Shown here: in pieces, positions 26,213 through 34,653 of the stretch
How positions within the stretch are numbered: position 1 is the first letter of the stretch
How the letters are laid out: every line of letters starts with the position of its first letter
Source: Woeseiaceae bacterium
GTDB lineage: Bacteria; Pseudomonadota; Gammaproteobacteria; Steroidobacterales; Woeseiaceae
Reading direction: 5' to 3'
DNA: 35,218 nt
Assembly (NCBI GenBank): GCA_030066075.1
Contig: JASJCH010000017.1
Coordinates: 1 to 35,218, forward strand
Position numbers and translations under genes: made by a program
The notes under the pieces: generated by a model
Seen by the model: only the letters and a program-made list of their open reading frames with translations
Told to the model about the DNA's origin: nothing
Databases searched by the model: none

Positions 26213-27957
26213 GGCGCACTCTCGAGGATCGGCGAGAAGTCGAGAGTTGCTACTTGCTGTTCGCTTATATCGAGACGCTCACGCAGTTCCGTCCAGCGCG
26301 GGTCATCACGCAAACTGTCGAATTGCGGCAGGAACACCTCGTATTGCATACGATCATAGTGTTCGGCTACCCGCCAAAGCACCTCGAAAGCCCGCTCGGC
26401 ATCGCCGGTCATCGCGTAGACCACGGCAACGTAAAATTCCGTGTGGTCTTTCTCCGTCTGCGACAGCCGCGTCACGGCGTCGTCAAACCCTTCCGAATCT
26501 CCCTGCAAATGGTATGCGATTGCTTTGATGTGTAGATACTGATCCGGGGCATCTGATCCGGCGATAACCTCGAGCGCCCCATCCGCATCCCCGCCTCTCA
26601 GCAACATGATGGCGTGGTTGTTGTAGCCTCCGCTGATTATTTTCTGCAGGCGCTCCTTCGCCCGGATGGCTTCATCGAATCGGCCTGCATAAAACAGGTT
26701 CTCTGTTTGCTGCCACTGGCAGTTTTCGCACATGGGATCCACGGCCAGCGCGCGATCGCCGAACAACAGTGCGGCTTCGGCATTGCCGGTACGCCGGGCA
26801 AAACCGGCCATCATCCGCAGCGCTTCCAGGTCATTGAGCCCCGTGCGCAGGGCGATCTGCAAATGCTGGTTGGCGTGTGCGATTTCTCTTTGCTCCCAGA
26901 ATAACCCCCAGGCCAGCCAGATATTTGCGACACCGTCGTTCGGATCGATGGCCAGTACACGCTCTTTGGCGTCAGCCCAAATGGCGTCTGCTTCTGCTCG
27001 TGGTATTTTGCCGTTCCTTGCCTGGTTAAATGCGGCATAAGCCAGCGCATTGATCGCCGGGATGTAATCCGGGTCAAGCGCCAGGGCATCCTCGAGAAGA
27101 CCACGCGCGACAGAACCATGGTTTCCCGGCCCGCTCTCCCGAGTATTTATCGTCCAGGCTTGCTGGGTCAGTCGATAAGTCTCCGGGTTGGTCCGTTGCA
27201 CTTTCGGCAACGAATCGGCACGTCGCACCTGCAGGCCGGCCAGCACATTAGCAGTAATTTCGTCCTGGATCGCAAAGACGTCCGCGATTACCCCCTCGTA
27301 GGTTTCCTGCCAGATTGCCCGCCCTGACTTAGTGTCAGTGAGTCGCACCTCGATGCGGAATACCTCACCGGCGGCTCGCACAGTACCCTCGAGCACACTG
27401 GGCGCCTTCAGCTTCTTTGCGATTTCCTGGGCACTCAGGCCGTCGGCGCTCAGGCTTTTAGCCGTTGACCATGCCGACACGACGAGTTCGGGAACACGGG
27501 CGAGAGACCCATGCACGCCCCCTGGCACGCCGGCCTGAAGGAACGCAAGGTCGGGGTCCAGACCAGCGCCCTCGAACGGTATCACTGCCACAGCCGGCTC
27601 GACGTCGACAGGCCGATCGAGATAATTCTCGACCATGAAGAATGCGACGGCTACGGCGAGGATGATCATGACGATCCGGTCCCAACGCTTCGCCATGGCA
27701 AGGTTTGCCGCGCCTGGTTCGACATCGCCCTCATCCACCCGGATACCCTGCGGCGTCCACTCGAACACCCACGCCAGGACGACGACCGGAATAAAGCCCA
27801 CCGCGAAACCGACCACGACAAATCGCACAGCCTCGTCGCCAAAACCGAACGCCGGAAAGATGGTCTCGACGACCTGGACGACGAGCCAGGCAAGGACGAT
27901 GTAGCCCGCGGCTACGCGGATGACGTTGCGGCGTTTAAGTTCGTCGAATAGAGACAT
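26209..27957 (-). CDS. TolB-like/TPR membrane protein, copy 2
   Basis: This 582-residue paralogue of the protein at 23664-25433 begins MSLFDELKRRNVIRVAAGYIV. The first 80 residues match copy 1 closely, including the two membrane helices, with a third at 94-110. The TolB-like domain is at about 121-245 (AVAVIPFEGAGLDPD, SVLEGTVRAAGEVFRIEVRL, FAIQDEITANVLAGL), then TPR-like helices. It lacks the DGIAEEI motif of copy 1 (QAGVPGGVHGSL instead), so the two have diverged. I chose the ATG at 27957; the open frame extends to 28032 inside metX without the conserved start. No purine-rich ribosome site precedes it because a REP-like repeat touches the start. The next gene overlaps by four bases. Confidence 0.85.
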   Translation of the reverse strand: MSLFDELKRRNVIRVAAGYIVLAWLVVQVVETIFPAFGFGDEAVRFVVVGFAVGFIPVVVLAWVFEWTPQGIRVDEGDVEPGAANLAMAKRWDRIVMIILAVAVAFFMVENYLDRPVDVEPAVAVIPFEGAGLDPDLAFLQAGVPGGVHGSLARVPELVVSAWSTAKSLSADGLSAQEIAKKLKAPSVLEGTVRAAGEVFRIEVRLTDTKSGRAIWQETYEGVIADVFAIQDEITANVLAGLQVRRADSLPKVQRTNPETYRLTQQAWTINTRESGPGNHGSVARGLLEDALALDPDYIPAINALAYAAFNQARNGKIPRAEADAIWADAKERVLAIDPNDGVANIWLAWGLFWEQREIAHANQHLQIALRTGLNDLEALRMMAGFARRTGNAEAALLFGDRALAVDPMCENCQWQQTENLFYAGRFDEAIRAKERLQKIISGGYNNHAIMLLRGGDADGALEVIAGSDAPDQYLHIKAIAYHLQGDSEGFDDAVTRLSQTEKDHTEFYVAVVYAMTGDAERAFEVLWRVAEHYDRMQYEVFLPQFDSLRDDPRWTELRERLDISEQQVATLDFSPILESAP

Positions 27958-27986
27958 GGTCAATCGCGGCCATGGGCCGCTCCTAC
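27958..27986 (-). repeat. REP-like palindrome, copy A
   Basis: On the minus strand GTAGGA is followed by GCGGCC-CAT-GGCCGC and then GATTGACC. The architecture (GTAGGAGC, inverted repeat, GCGA) is that of the REP elements of Pseudomonas and relatives. The TAG of metX (27983-27985) lies inside the GTAGGA box, and the other end touches the ATG of the TPR gene. Confidence 0.75.
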
Positions 27987-29089
27987 GCGCAGTCGCCCTC
28001 GAAGAACTCGCAGATGACGGGGCGGAAAGCATCCATGTCCACGAGGAACGAATCGTGGCCGCGGATGCAGTCGAGTTCGATCAGGCGCGTGTCGAGGCAC
28101 ACGGCGGCAAGGCCGGCCGCCAGTTCCTGCTGCTGGTGCAGCGGGAACAGGATGTCGGTCGTGACGCCGATCACCAGCGTGCGCTGCAGCTGCAATCGCT
28201 TGAACCCGGACTCGAGCGAGCCGCCGTGCTCGGCAAGATCGAAAAGATCCGAGGCCCGCGACAGGTACAGGTAGCAGTTCGGATCGAATCCGCCGCTGAA
28301 CTTGTTGGCGTGATTCTCGAGATACGACTCCACGGAAAAGCGAACGCCGAATGGGTCATTAATGGTCTCGTCCGTGGCCGTCGTGCGCTGTCGGCCGAAG
28401 CGCTGCACCCACTCTTCCGGCGAGCGGTAGGTCATCATGCCGAGCTTGCGCGCGAGGCGCTGGCCAATCAGCGGCGGGTCGTCGACATCGTAGTTTCCAT
28501 CCTTCCACTTGGGATCGGAACGGATGATTTCGCGCTGCAACGAGCGTACGGCGATGGAGAACGGCTCGGCCCGTGTCGCCGACGAAATGGAGATGAAATT
28601 GCGCGCCTTCCCGGGATGATTCACGCAGTACGCCAGACCGCTCATGCCGCCCATCGAGCAACCTATCACCGTGTGCAGCTGCTCGATGCCCAGCTTGCAA
28701 ACCACCCCGTAAGCCGCTTCGGCGACGTCCTCGAGCGTCAGCACCGGGAAGCTCAGCCTGTACATCTCGCCAGTCACCGGGTCGATCGACGCCGGACCGG
28801 TCGAGCCGAAGCAGCTGCCCAGCGAGTTGACGCAGATGATGTAGAACTGATTCGAGTCCAGCGGCAGCCCGGGGCCGATCATGTCCTCCCACCAGCCGTC
28901 CGACGGATCCTCGGCCGACGACGCGGCATGTGCTGACGGTGACAGACCGGCGAAGATCAGGATCGCATTGCTGCGCTGGTCGTTGAGTTCACCCCAGGTT
29001 TCGTACGCCAGCGTCGGCGAATCAATGTGGCCGGCGCGGTGCATCGTGAACTGCCCGTCCAGGGTTATTGTTTTTGTGGCGGGTCCCAT
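27983..29089 (-). CDS. metX: homoserine O-acyltransferase (MetX family)
   Basis: The 368-residue cytosolic alpha/beta-hydrolase-fold enzyme activates homoserine by O-acylation in methionine synthesis. The catalytic triad is visible: Ser145 (IGCSMGG), Asp312 (TTDILFP) and His345 (RGHDSF). Family segments include LAYETWGELN near the N-terminus, FAGLSPSAHAA, and NSLGSCFGSTGPASIDP. The family contains both acetyl-CoA and succinyl-CoA users; many proteobacterial MetX proteins use succinyl-CoA, so the donor should not be assumed. There is no metW next to it, although metXW pairs are common. It lies between two REP-like palindromes, one of which supplies its stop codon. It lies 56 bases downstream of der on the same strand. 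Confidence 0.92.
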   Translation of the reverse strand: MGPATKTITLDGQFTMHRAGHIDSPTLAYETWGELNDQRSNAILIFAGLSPSAHAASSAEDPSDGWWEDMIGPGLPLDSNQFYIICVNSLGSCFGSTGPASIDPVTGEMYRLSFPVLTLEDVAEAAYGVVCKLGIEQLHTVIGCSMGGMSGLAYCVNHPGKARNFISISSATRAEPFSIAVRSLQREIIRSDPKWKDGNYDVDDPPLIGQRLARKLGMMTYRSPEEWVQRFGRQRTTATDETINDPFGVRFSVESYLENHANKFSGGFDPNCYLYLSRASDLFDLAEHGGSLESGFKRLQLQRTLVIGVTTDILFPLHQQQELAAGLAAVCLDTRLIELDCIRGHDSFLVDMDAFRPVICEFFEGDCA

Positions 29090-29110
29090 GTGCCTGTTAT
29101 ATCAGGAATT

Positions 29111-29139
29111 GATGGGTCGCGCCCATGGGGCGCTCCTAC
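29111..29139 (-). repeat. REP-like palindrome, copy B
   Basis: On the minus strand GTAGGA is followed by GCGCCC-CAT-GGGCGC and GACCCATC. It has the same layout as copy A, with one base pair of the stem changed on both sides (G-C to C-G), so pairing is kept. It lies in the short gap between der and metX, in the same orientation as copy A. Confidence 0.75.
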
Positions 29140-29145
29140 CGCTTT

Positions 29146-30543
29146 TTATTTTTTTACGCGCTTCATCAGGCGCTTGCGGCGACGCTCCTGGCGCGGCGTG
29201 AGCTTGTTGCGTCGACCCTTATAGGGGTTATCGCTGGACTTGAACTGCAGCCGCACGGGCGTGCCTCGCAGCTTGAACACCTTGCGATAGTGATTGATCA
29301 GGTAGCGCCGGTATGAATCCGGCACCCGCTCTGTCTGGTTGCCGTGAATGACGATGACCGGCGGATTGCGCCCGCCCTGGTGCGCATAGCGCAGCTTGAT
29401 GCGCCTGCCGCGCACGAGCGGCGGCGGATGTGCGGTGACCGCGCTCTCGAGCTCCCGCGTCAGGTCGGTCGTCGGCATGTCGATCACCGCGGCCTTGAAG
29501 GCGCGCTCGACGGCTGGCAGCACATCGCCAACGGCCGTACCGTGCAGCGCCGAAATCGTAATACGCTCGGCGAAATCGAGGAACGGCAGCCGCCGGTCGA
29601 GCTGGTCCCTGACCTGCTTGCGCTGCTCGGCCGAAATGCCGTCCCATTTGTTGGTGACGATCACGAGCGAACGGCCGCGCTCAAGCACCAGGCCCAGCAG
29701 GCTGACGTCCTGCTCGGTAACACCTTCGTGCGCGTCGAGCACGGCGATCACGACCTCGGCACGGTCGATCGCCTGCAGCGCCTTGACGATGCTGAACTTC
29801 TCGATGACCTCGCGCACTTTCGAGCGACGCCGAATGCCGGCCGTGTCGATAAGCTCATACTTGCGATCGTTTTTCTCGAACGGCACCGACACGCTGTCGC
29901 GGGTCGTGCCGGGCATGTCGTAGACGACAAGCCGGTCCTCGCCGATCAACCGGTTAATCAGCGTTGACTTGCCGACGTTGGGACGGCCGACCACCGCGAT
30001 TCGCAGGGCATGCTCGTCATCGTCGTAGGACGGGACGGACTCTTCCTCGCCGGGCTCGTAGTCCTCGAGAACGGCTTCCATCAGCGCGTTGATGTGGTCG
30101 CCATGAGCCGCCGACACAACGATCGGTTCGCCCAGCCCGAGCGCATGAAACTCGGCGCCGGCAATAGCGCTGTCGAGGCCCTCGCCCTTGTTGACGACGA
30201 GCCAGGTCTTCTTGCCGTTCCTGCGCGCGAGATCCGCCACGTGCTCGTCGGCGGCCGAAATACCCTCGCGTGCATCGACCAGGATCAGAGCAACGTCGGC
30301 TTCTTCCAGTGCGCGCACGGTCTGTTCGACCATCGCCTCGTTGATGCCCTCCTCGCCGCCGGCGACGCCGCCGGTGTCGATAACGATGTAAGGGACCGGG
30401 CCGAGTCGGCCGAAGCCGTACTGGCGATCGCGGGTCAGGCCCGGGTAGTCGGCGACAAGTGCGTCACGCGAACGCGTGAGCCGGTTGAACAGCGTCGATT
30501 TGCCGACGTTCGGTCGGCCAACCAGAGCAATGACGGGAAGCAT
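29146..30543 (-). CDS. der: ribosome biogenesis GTPase Der
   Basis: The 465-residue protein has two GTPase domains in tandem and a C-terminal KH-like domain, as in EngA/Der, which assists assembly of the 50S ribosomal subunit. Domain 1 has [21 protein letters not shown] and the base-recognition motif NKGE where NKxD is usual. Domain 2 has [22 protein letters not shown] and NKWD. The C-terminus is very basic ([15 protein letters not shown]). It is the last gene of the hisS-yfgM-bamB-der run, 23 bases after bamB. The Glu in the first NKxD motif also occurs in other proteobacterial Der proteins as far as I know. Confidence 0.96.
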   Translation of the reverse strand: MLPVIALVGRPNVGKSTLFNRLTRSRDALVADYPGLTRDRQYGFGRLGPVPYIVIDTGGVAGGEEGINEAMVEQTVRALEEADVALILVDAREGISAADEHVADLARRNGKKTWLVVNKGEGLDSAIAGAEFHALGLGEPIVVSAAHGDHINALMEAVLEDYEPGEEESVPSYDDDEHALRIAVVGRPNVGKSTLINRLIGEDRLVVYDMPGTTRDSVSVPFEKNDRKYELIDTAGIRRRSKVREVIEKFSIVKALQAIDRAEVVIAVLDAHEGVTEQDVSLLGLVLERGRSLVIVTNKWDGISAEQRKQVRDQLDRRLPFLDFAERITISALHGTAVGDVLPAVERAFKAAVIDMPTTDLTRELESAVTAHPPPLVRGRRIKLRYAHQGGRNPPVIVIHGNQTERVPDSYRRYLINHYRKVFKLRGTPVRLQFKSSDNPYKGRRNKLTPRQERRRKRLMKRVKK

Positions 30544-30566
30544 GGCGCAGCACCTGGTCGAGCGGC

Positions 30567-31769
30567 TCAGGCGTCTTCGTCAGAAACCGCAGGGGCGTCG
30601 CCCGGGCTCTCGGGTAGCTGAATGACATAGGCCGAGACACTGCCATCATCGCTCTGCACAAATAGCCGATCGGCGACGACGACCGGCTCGACGGAGATCG
30701 CCTTGCTGCCCACGCGCACGCGTGCGACCGGGTCACCGTCGAAATTACTGAAGAAATGCAGGTAGCCCTCGAGGTCGCCCACCACCACGGTGGTCTGGAA
30801 CGGCACGGGTACCGTCGGCTCGCGGCGCAGCAGGGAATTCTGACGCCAGGTCTCGTCGCCATTGCGTCGCGTCAGCGCGATGACCACGCCTTCTTCGTCA
30901 ACCGTGTACAGGTTGTTCCAGTCAGCCGCCACGCCCTCGTAGCTCGACACTTCACGCGACCACAAAATCTGGCCCGACTCCGCCGCGATAGAGGCCAGGT
31001 TGCCCTGGTAGCCGGTCGCATAAATGTCCTGGCCGACCACACTGATCAGGCCGTCGATGTCCGACAAGCGCTCGAGGTCGGATCGGCCTGTCGGCGGCGA
31101 CAGCAGCGACTCCCACATCCGGTCGCCGGAGGCCACGTTGACCGCGACGAGGCGGCCGTTGTCGAAGCCGGCGATGACCGACGTACCCACAACGACGGGG
31201 GCCGCCGAGCCGCGCATCGTCAGGTCGGGAGTGGACTGTTCGACAATCCAGCGGTTCGTGCCGTCGAAAGCGGACAGGGCGCGAAGGCGGCTGTCGATGG
31301 TCAGCACCATGACCGTATCGTCGTCGATAGCCGGCCGGGCGAGCGTCTCGCCCGTGATATTCGCACGCCACATCTCCTCACCGGAGTCGGCGTCGATCGC
31401 AATCAGGCTCCCTTTGGCAGCCCCGACGACGACGAGACCCTCACCAACGCCGGGCCCCGCAGAGAGCTCGACGTCGAGCTCACTGCGCCAGATGGTCCTG
31501 CCCGACTGCGGGTCGAGCGCAACGACGTTGCCGTCGCGGCTTGCCGCATAGATGCGGTTGCCGTCTCCGGCCGGTTGCAGCGCAACGCGCAGAAATTCGG
31601 CGCCGCCGCCCACGTTGGTCTTCCACAGCCGCTGGACCTTGATCTTGGTCTCGATGTCGACGAGCTCGAGCGGCTCGAGTTCGTCCTCGTCATCGTCGCC
31701 GAAAATGCCACAGGCCGACAGCGCCAGTGCGGCAACCACCAGGGACAGAAGGCGCAACAGCGGCCTCAC
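30567..31769 (-). CDS. bamB: outer-membrane assembly lipoprotein BamB
   Basis: The 400-residue lipoprotein has a signal peptide with lipobox LSAC (Cys20) and an acidic linker ([10 protein letters not shown]). An eight-bladed PQQ-like beta-propeller follows, with repeated blades such as [28 protein letters not shown] and [14 protein letters not shown]. It is part of the BAM complex that folds outer-membrane proteins. The GTG start at 31769 overlaps the yfgM stop by four bases (GTGA), indicating coupled translation. The order yfgM-bamB-der is the conserved one. Confidence 0.96.
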   Translation of the reverse strand: MRPLLRLLSLVVAALALSACGIFGDDDEDELEPLELVDIETKIKVQRLWKTNVGGGAEFLRVALQPAGDGNRIYAASRDGNVVALDPQSGRTIWRSELDVELSAGPGVGEGLVVVGAAKGSLIAIDADSGEEMWRANITGETLARPAIDDDTVMVLTIDSRLRALSAFDGTNRWIVEQSTPDLTMRGSAAPVVVGTSVIAGFDNGRLVAVNVASGDRMWESLLSPPTGRSDLERLSDIDGLISVVGQDIYATGYQGNLASIAAESGQILWSREVSSYEGVAADWNNLYTVDEEGVVIALTRRNGDETWRQNSLLRREPTVPVPFQTTVVVGDLEGYLHFFSNFDGDPVARVRVGSKAISVEPVVVADRLFVQSDDGSVSAYVIQLPESPGDAPAVSDEDA

Positions 31770-32536
31770 TCGGCTGCCCCGGCCTCGGGCTCTGCAACGG
31801 GCTCCGCCCCTTCTTCGACCGCTGGCTCTGCGGCTTCCGGAGACGCCTCTTCCGCGCCGGCTTCTTCCGCAGCCGGCTCCGGCGCCGGCTCCGCGGTCGG
31901 CATCGGCAGTTCATCGGGCAGGTCGAGCAGCTTCATCTGGACGACGCCACGATTAACCGCCTGGCTGGTGTCCGCGAGCGCCTCTTCATACGCCGTTGCG
32001 GCCGCCTCGTAATCGCCCAGCGCGGCGTGCGCGTCGCCGCGCGCCTCGGCATAGAGACCGGCGAAGCCCGGGTTGGTCTGCTCGGCCAGCAGGTCGAGCA
32101 CCTCTTGAGGCTTGTCCTGGTAAAGCAGAATTCGGGCCAGCCGCGCTCGTGCGACGTGCTTTAGCGCGCCGTTGCCGCTCATGCCCAGGAGCTCGCGCAG
32201 CGCGTCAGCCGCGTCCTGATCGCGGTTCTGATCCATAAAGAGCCGCGCCATCACCAGCCGCGACTGCGCCGCGTAGGCCGTGTTCGCGTAATTGCTGTAG
32301 AGCTCCTCGGCCACGGGCGTCGCGGCGTCGAGATCGCCGTCCACCACGTAACCGGCGAGGGACTCGAACAGGTCGGACGCCTGCAGCTCAGCCTCGAGTT
32401 TGCTGCTCTTGTGGTAGTTGAAACCGAGTAGCAGGCCAACGGCAATAACGACGCCTGCGATCACGTAGCGGCCGTACTCGGCCCACCACGCTTTCATCTC
32501 TTCGATTTGTTCTTTCTCTGACTGTAAATCGTCCAC
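31766..32536 (-). CDS. yfgM: YfgM-family membrane TPR protein with acidic tail
   Basis: The 256-residue inner-membrane protein starts MDDLQSEKEQIEEMKAWWAEYGRYVIAG, with one membrane helix (about 22-40) and a periplasmic TPR domain to about residue 205 (PF09976). In E. coli YfgM associates with the SecYEG translocon and PpiD and helps deliver exported proteins. This protein is about 50 residues longer than the E. coli one because of a terminal run made almost only of Glu, Pro and Ala. The GTG start at 32536 is preceded by AAAGG within the hisS end. It lies between hisS and bamB as in other gammaproteobacteria. Confidence 0.92.
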   Translation of the reverse strand: MDDLQSEKEQIEEMKAWWAEYGRYVIAGVVIAVGLLLGFNYHKSSKLEAELQASDLFESLAGYVVDGDLDAATPVAEELYSNYANTAYAAQSRLVMARLFMDQNRDQDAADALRELLGMSGNGALKHVARARLARILLYQDKPQEVLDLLAEQTNPGFAGLYAEARGDAHAALGDYEAAATAYEEALADTSQAVNRGVVQMKLLDLPDELPMPTAEPAPEPAAEEAGAEEASPEAAEPAVEEGAEPVAEPEAGAAE

Positions 32537-32539
32537 GAA

Positions 32540-33820
32540 CTATGCCTTTCCTAACAGTCCGGCCAGTCTGGCCGGCAATTCCTCGAATGCCACACTGCTT
32601 TGCTCTGCAGTGCTGCGCAATGGTTTAAGCCCGGCGCGCCCGTCGGCGATTTCCTGCTCGCCAAGGATCAACGCAAACTCGGCGTTGCTCTTGTCGGCGC
32701 GCTTCAGCTGCGACTTGAAGCTGCCGCCGCCGAGGTTCAGTTCCACGCGGATGCCGGCCACTTCATCACGCAAGCGCTCGGCAATCCCGAAAGCCGTCTC
32801 CAGCGTCCCGTCCCCGACGGCCACTACGTAAACGTCGGCGTCCGTCGGCGGCGCTACACCGCCGCAAGCCTCAAACAGGGCGACCAGGCGCTCGATGCCC
32901 ATCGCCCAGCCCACCGCCGGCGTCGATCGGCCGCCGAGTTTTTCGACCAGGCCGTCGTAACGGCCGCCCGAGCACACGGCTCCCTGCGAGCCCAGCGCAT
33001 CGGTGACCCATTCGAAAACCGTGCGGCTGTAGTAGTCGAGCCCGCGCACCAGGCGCGGATTCACGGTGTAGGACACGCCCGCGGCGTCCAGAAGCCCCTT
33101 AAGTTTCTGAAAATGCTGGAAAGACTCCTCATCGAGGAAGTCGATCATCACGGGTGCGGCCGCCACGATCTCCTGCATTTCCGGGTTCTTGCTGTCCAGG
33201 ATCCGTAGCGGATTCTGGTCAAGGCGCCGAATACTATCCTCATCAAGCTGACTTTTCACGTTGGAAAAGTACTGCACGAGGGTTTCACGGTAGCGTTTTC
33301 TTGACTCCGCCGTGCCCAGCGAGTTGATCTCGAGCGTCAGCCGCGACAGACCCAGCGCCTCCCACATGCGCGCGCACATGATGATGAGTTCCGCGTCGAC
33401 GTCCGGGCCCTCGAATCCCAGCGCCTCGACGTCGAACTGGTAGAACTGCCGGTAGCGGCCCTTTTGCGGTTTCTCGTAACGGAACATGGGGCCCGAGGTC
33501 CAGAGCTTCTGCCGCTGGTTGTGCAGCATGCCGTTCGTGATGCCCGCACGCACGACACTGGCCGTCGCTTCAGGTCGCAGTGTCAGGCTCTCGCCGTTGC
33601 GATCGTCGAACGTGTACATCTCCTTCTCGACGATGTCGGTGACCTCACCGATGGAACGCCTGAAGAGCTCGGTGTGCTCGAGCAGCGGCAGGCGAATCTC
33701 CTCGTAACCGTAGGACTGCACGATATCGCGCACCACCGTCTCCAGATAACGCCACGTGCCGGACACGTCCGGCAGAATGTCGTTCATTCCGCGAATAGCT
33801 TTGGGTTTCACTGCAGTCAT
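32540..33820 (-). CDS. hisS: histidyl-tRNA synthetase
   Basis: The 426-residue class II aminoacyl-tRNA synthetase charges tRNA-His. The N-terminus has [11 protein letters not shown]. Motif 2 lies around [24 protein letters not shown]. The histidine-specific segment [16 protein letters not shown] and the stretch [17 protein letters not shown] follow. Motif 3 is at [14 protein letters not shown], and a C-terminal anticodon-binding domain ends the protein. The ATG at 33820 abuts the stop of rodZ with no gap. In E. coli and Pseudomonas ispG separates these two genes; here it is missing. Confidence 0.97.
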   Translation of the reverse strand: MTAVKPKAIRGMNDILPDVSGTWRYLETVVRDIVQSYGYEEIRLPLLEHTELFRRSIGEVTDIVEKEMYTFDDRNGESLTLRPEATASVVRAGITNGMLHNQRQKLWTSGPMFRYEKPQKGRYRQFYQFDVEALGFEGPDVDAELIIMCARMWEALGLSRLTLEINSLGTAESRKRYRETLVQYFSNVKSQLDEDSIRRLDQNPLRILDSKNPEMQEIVAAAPVMIDFLDEESFQHFQKLKGLLDAAGVSYTVNPRLVRGLDYYSRTVFEWVTDALGSQGAVCSGGRYDGLVEKLGGRSTPAVGWAMGIERLVALFEACGGVAPPTDADVYVVAVGDGTLETAFGIAERLRDEVAGIRVELNLGGGSFKSQLKRADKSNAEFALILGEQEIADGRAGLKPLRSTAEQSSVAFEELPARLAGLLGKA

Positions 33821-34651
33821 TCAGGGAGACATGATGGTCAGGCGGGCCATGCGACTGCCGGGATTGGACGAGGACACCGGGTAGTTAGTGCCGTTCACCT
33901 CGACGGCAACGTTATCGACGTTGCCGAACAGGACCGCAAACGGCGCAACACCGCTCAGGGTTACCGTCTGCCCGGCGCGGCCCATCTCGAAAAACAGTCG
34001 CCGCCCGGTGGCGTCCGATATTTCGGTCCAGCAGTCGCCGCTAAACGCCAACGAAAGTGACACCTCGCCGGCAACAACAGGCTGCTCGACGGGTGCGGAC
34101 GCCGGTTCTGCGACCACGGTTTCCTCCCCGGACGCACGGCTCTCGGCCGGCACCTCGGCCGGCACCTCGGCTGGCTGCGCGGAAACGTCCGCAGGCTGAC
34201 CGGCCTCACCGGGCGCCTGCGCCGGCACCTGGCTGGAGTAGACGGCAAACCACCAGTACGCCGCCGCAACGACGAGAATCACAATGATTACCGCAATCCA
34301 CGGCCCCGGCGAGACCTCCTGCCGCATGCGCCGGCGCGCGACCACGACGGGCGGCATGGCGTCCCGACGGGTCATCTTGTAGTAATCCTCGAGCACATCG
34401 TCCGGGTCGATACTCACGAGCTCGGCGTACTTGCGCAGGTGTCCCTTCGCGAAGACGGGTGCGCCGAGCACATCAAACTCGTTGCGTTCGAGCGCCCGCA
34501 CCTTGGCTTCGTCGAGGTGCAGCTCCTTGGCAATGTCGAGGACGCTGATCTGCTGTTCCCGACGCGCCTCGGCGAGACGTTCGCCACCGCGCGGGCCCTG
34601 CTCCTCGGCCGCCTCCTGGTCTTCGACTGGTTTGTCTTGCTCGTCGCTCAT
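33821..34651 (-). CDS. rodZ: cell-shape protein RodZ
   Basis: The 276-residue inner-membrane protein has a cytoplasmic helix-turn-helix domain (about 24-93, GERLAEARREQQISVLDIAKELHLDEAKVRALE) that binds MreB. A juxtamembrane basic stretch (RRRMRQE), one membrane helix (117-138) and a Pro/Ala-rich periplasmic linker (about 140-195) follow. The C-terminal DUF4115 domain reads FSGDCWTEISDATGRRLFFEMGRAGQTVTLSG. It links MreB filaments to the cell-wall elongation machinery. The linker DNA holds a 12-base tandem repeat. The start at 34651 lies two bases after the pilF stop, and hisS follows with no gap. Confidence 0.94.
   Translation of the reverse strand: MSDEQDKPVEDQEAAEEQGPRGGERLAEARREQQISVLDIAKELHLDEAKVRALERNEFDVLGAPVFAKGHLRKYAELVSIDPDDVLEDYYKMTRRDAMPPVVVARRRMRQEVSPGPWIAVIIVILVVAAAYWWFAVYSSQVPAQAPGEAGQPADVSAQPAEVPAEVPAESRASGEETVVAEPASAPVEQPVVAGEVSLSLAFSGDCWTEISDATGRRLFFEMGRAGQTVTLSGVAPFAVLFGNVDNVAVEVNGTNYPVSSSNPGSRMARLTIMSP
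34143..34166 (-). repeat. 12-base tandem repeat in the rodZ linker
   Basis: TCGGCCGGCACC occurs twice in tandem (34143-34154, 34155-34166), with a degenerate third copy starting at 34167. It is in frame and encodes the Pro/Ala/Glu/Val linker repeats of RodZ, so unit gain or loss would change linker length without a frameshift. Confidence 0.8.
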
Positions 34652-34653
34652 GC

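Noticed and set aside
29842..30543. Defective first GTPase domain in Der (NKGE for NKxD)
   Set aside because: Glu at this place is, as far as I know, found in other proteobacterial Der proteins, and the remaining G motifs are intact.
30756..32012. A 418-residue open frame on the plus strand
   Set aside because: It lies antisense to bamB and yfgM, whose products are clearly recognisable; its own translation has no domain.
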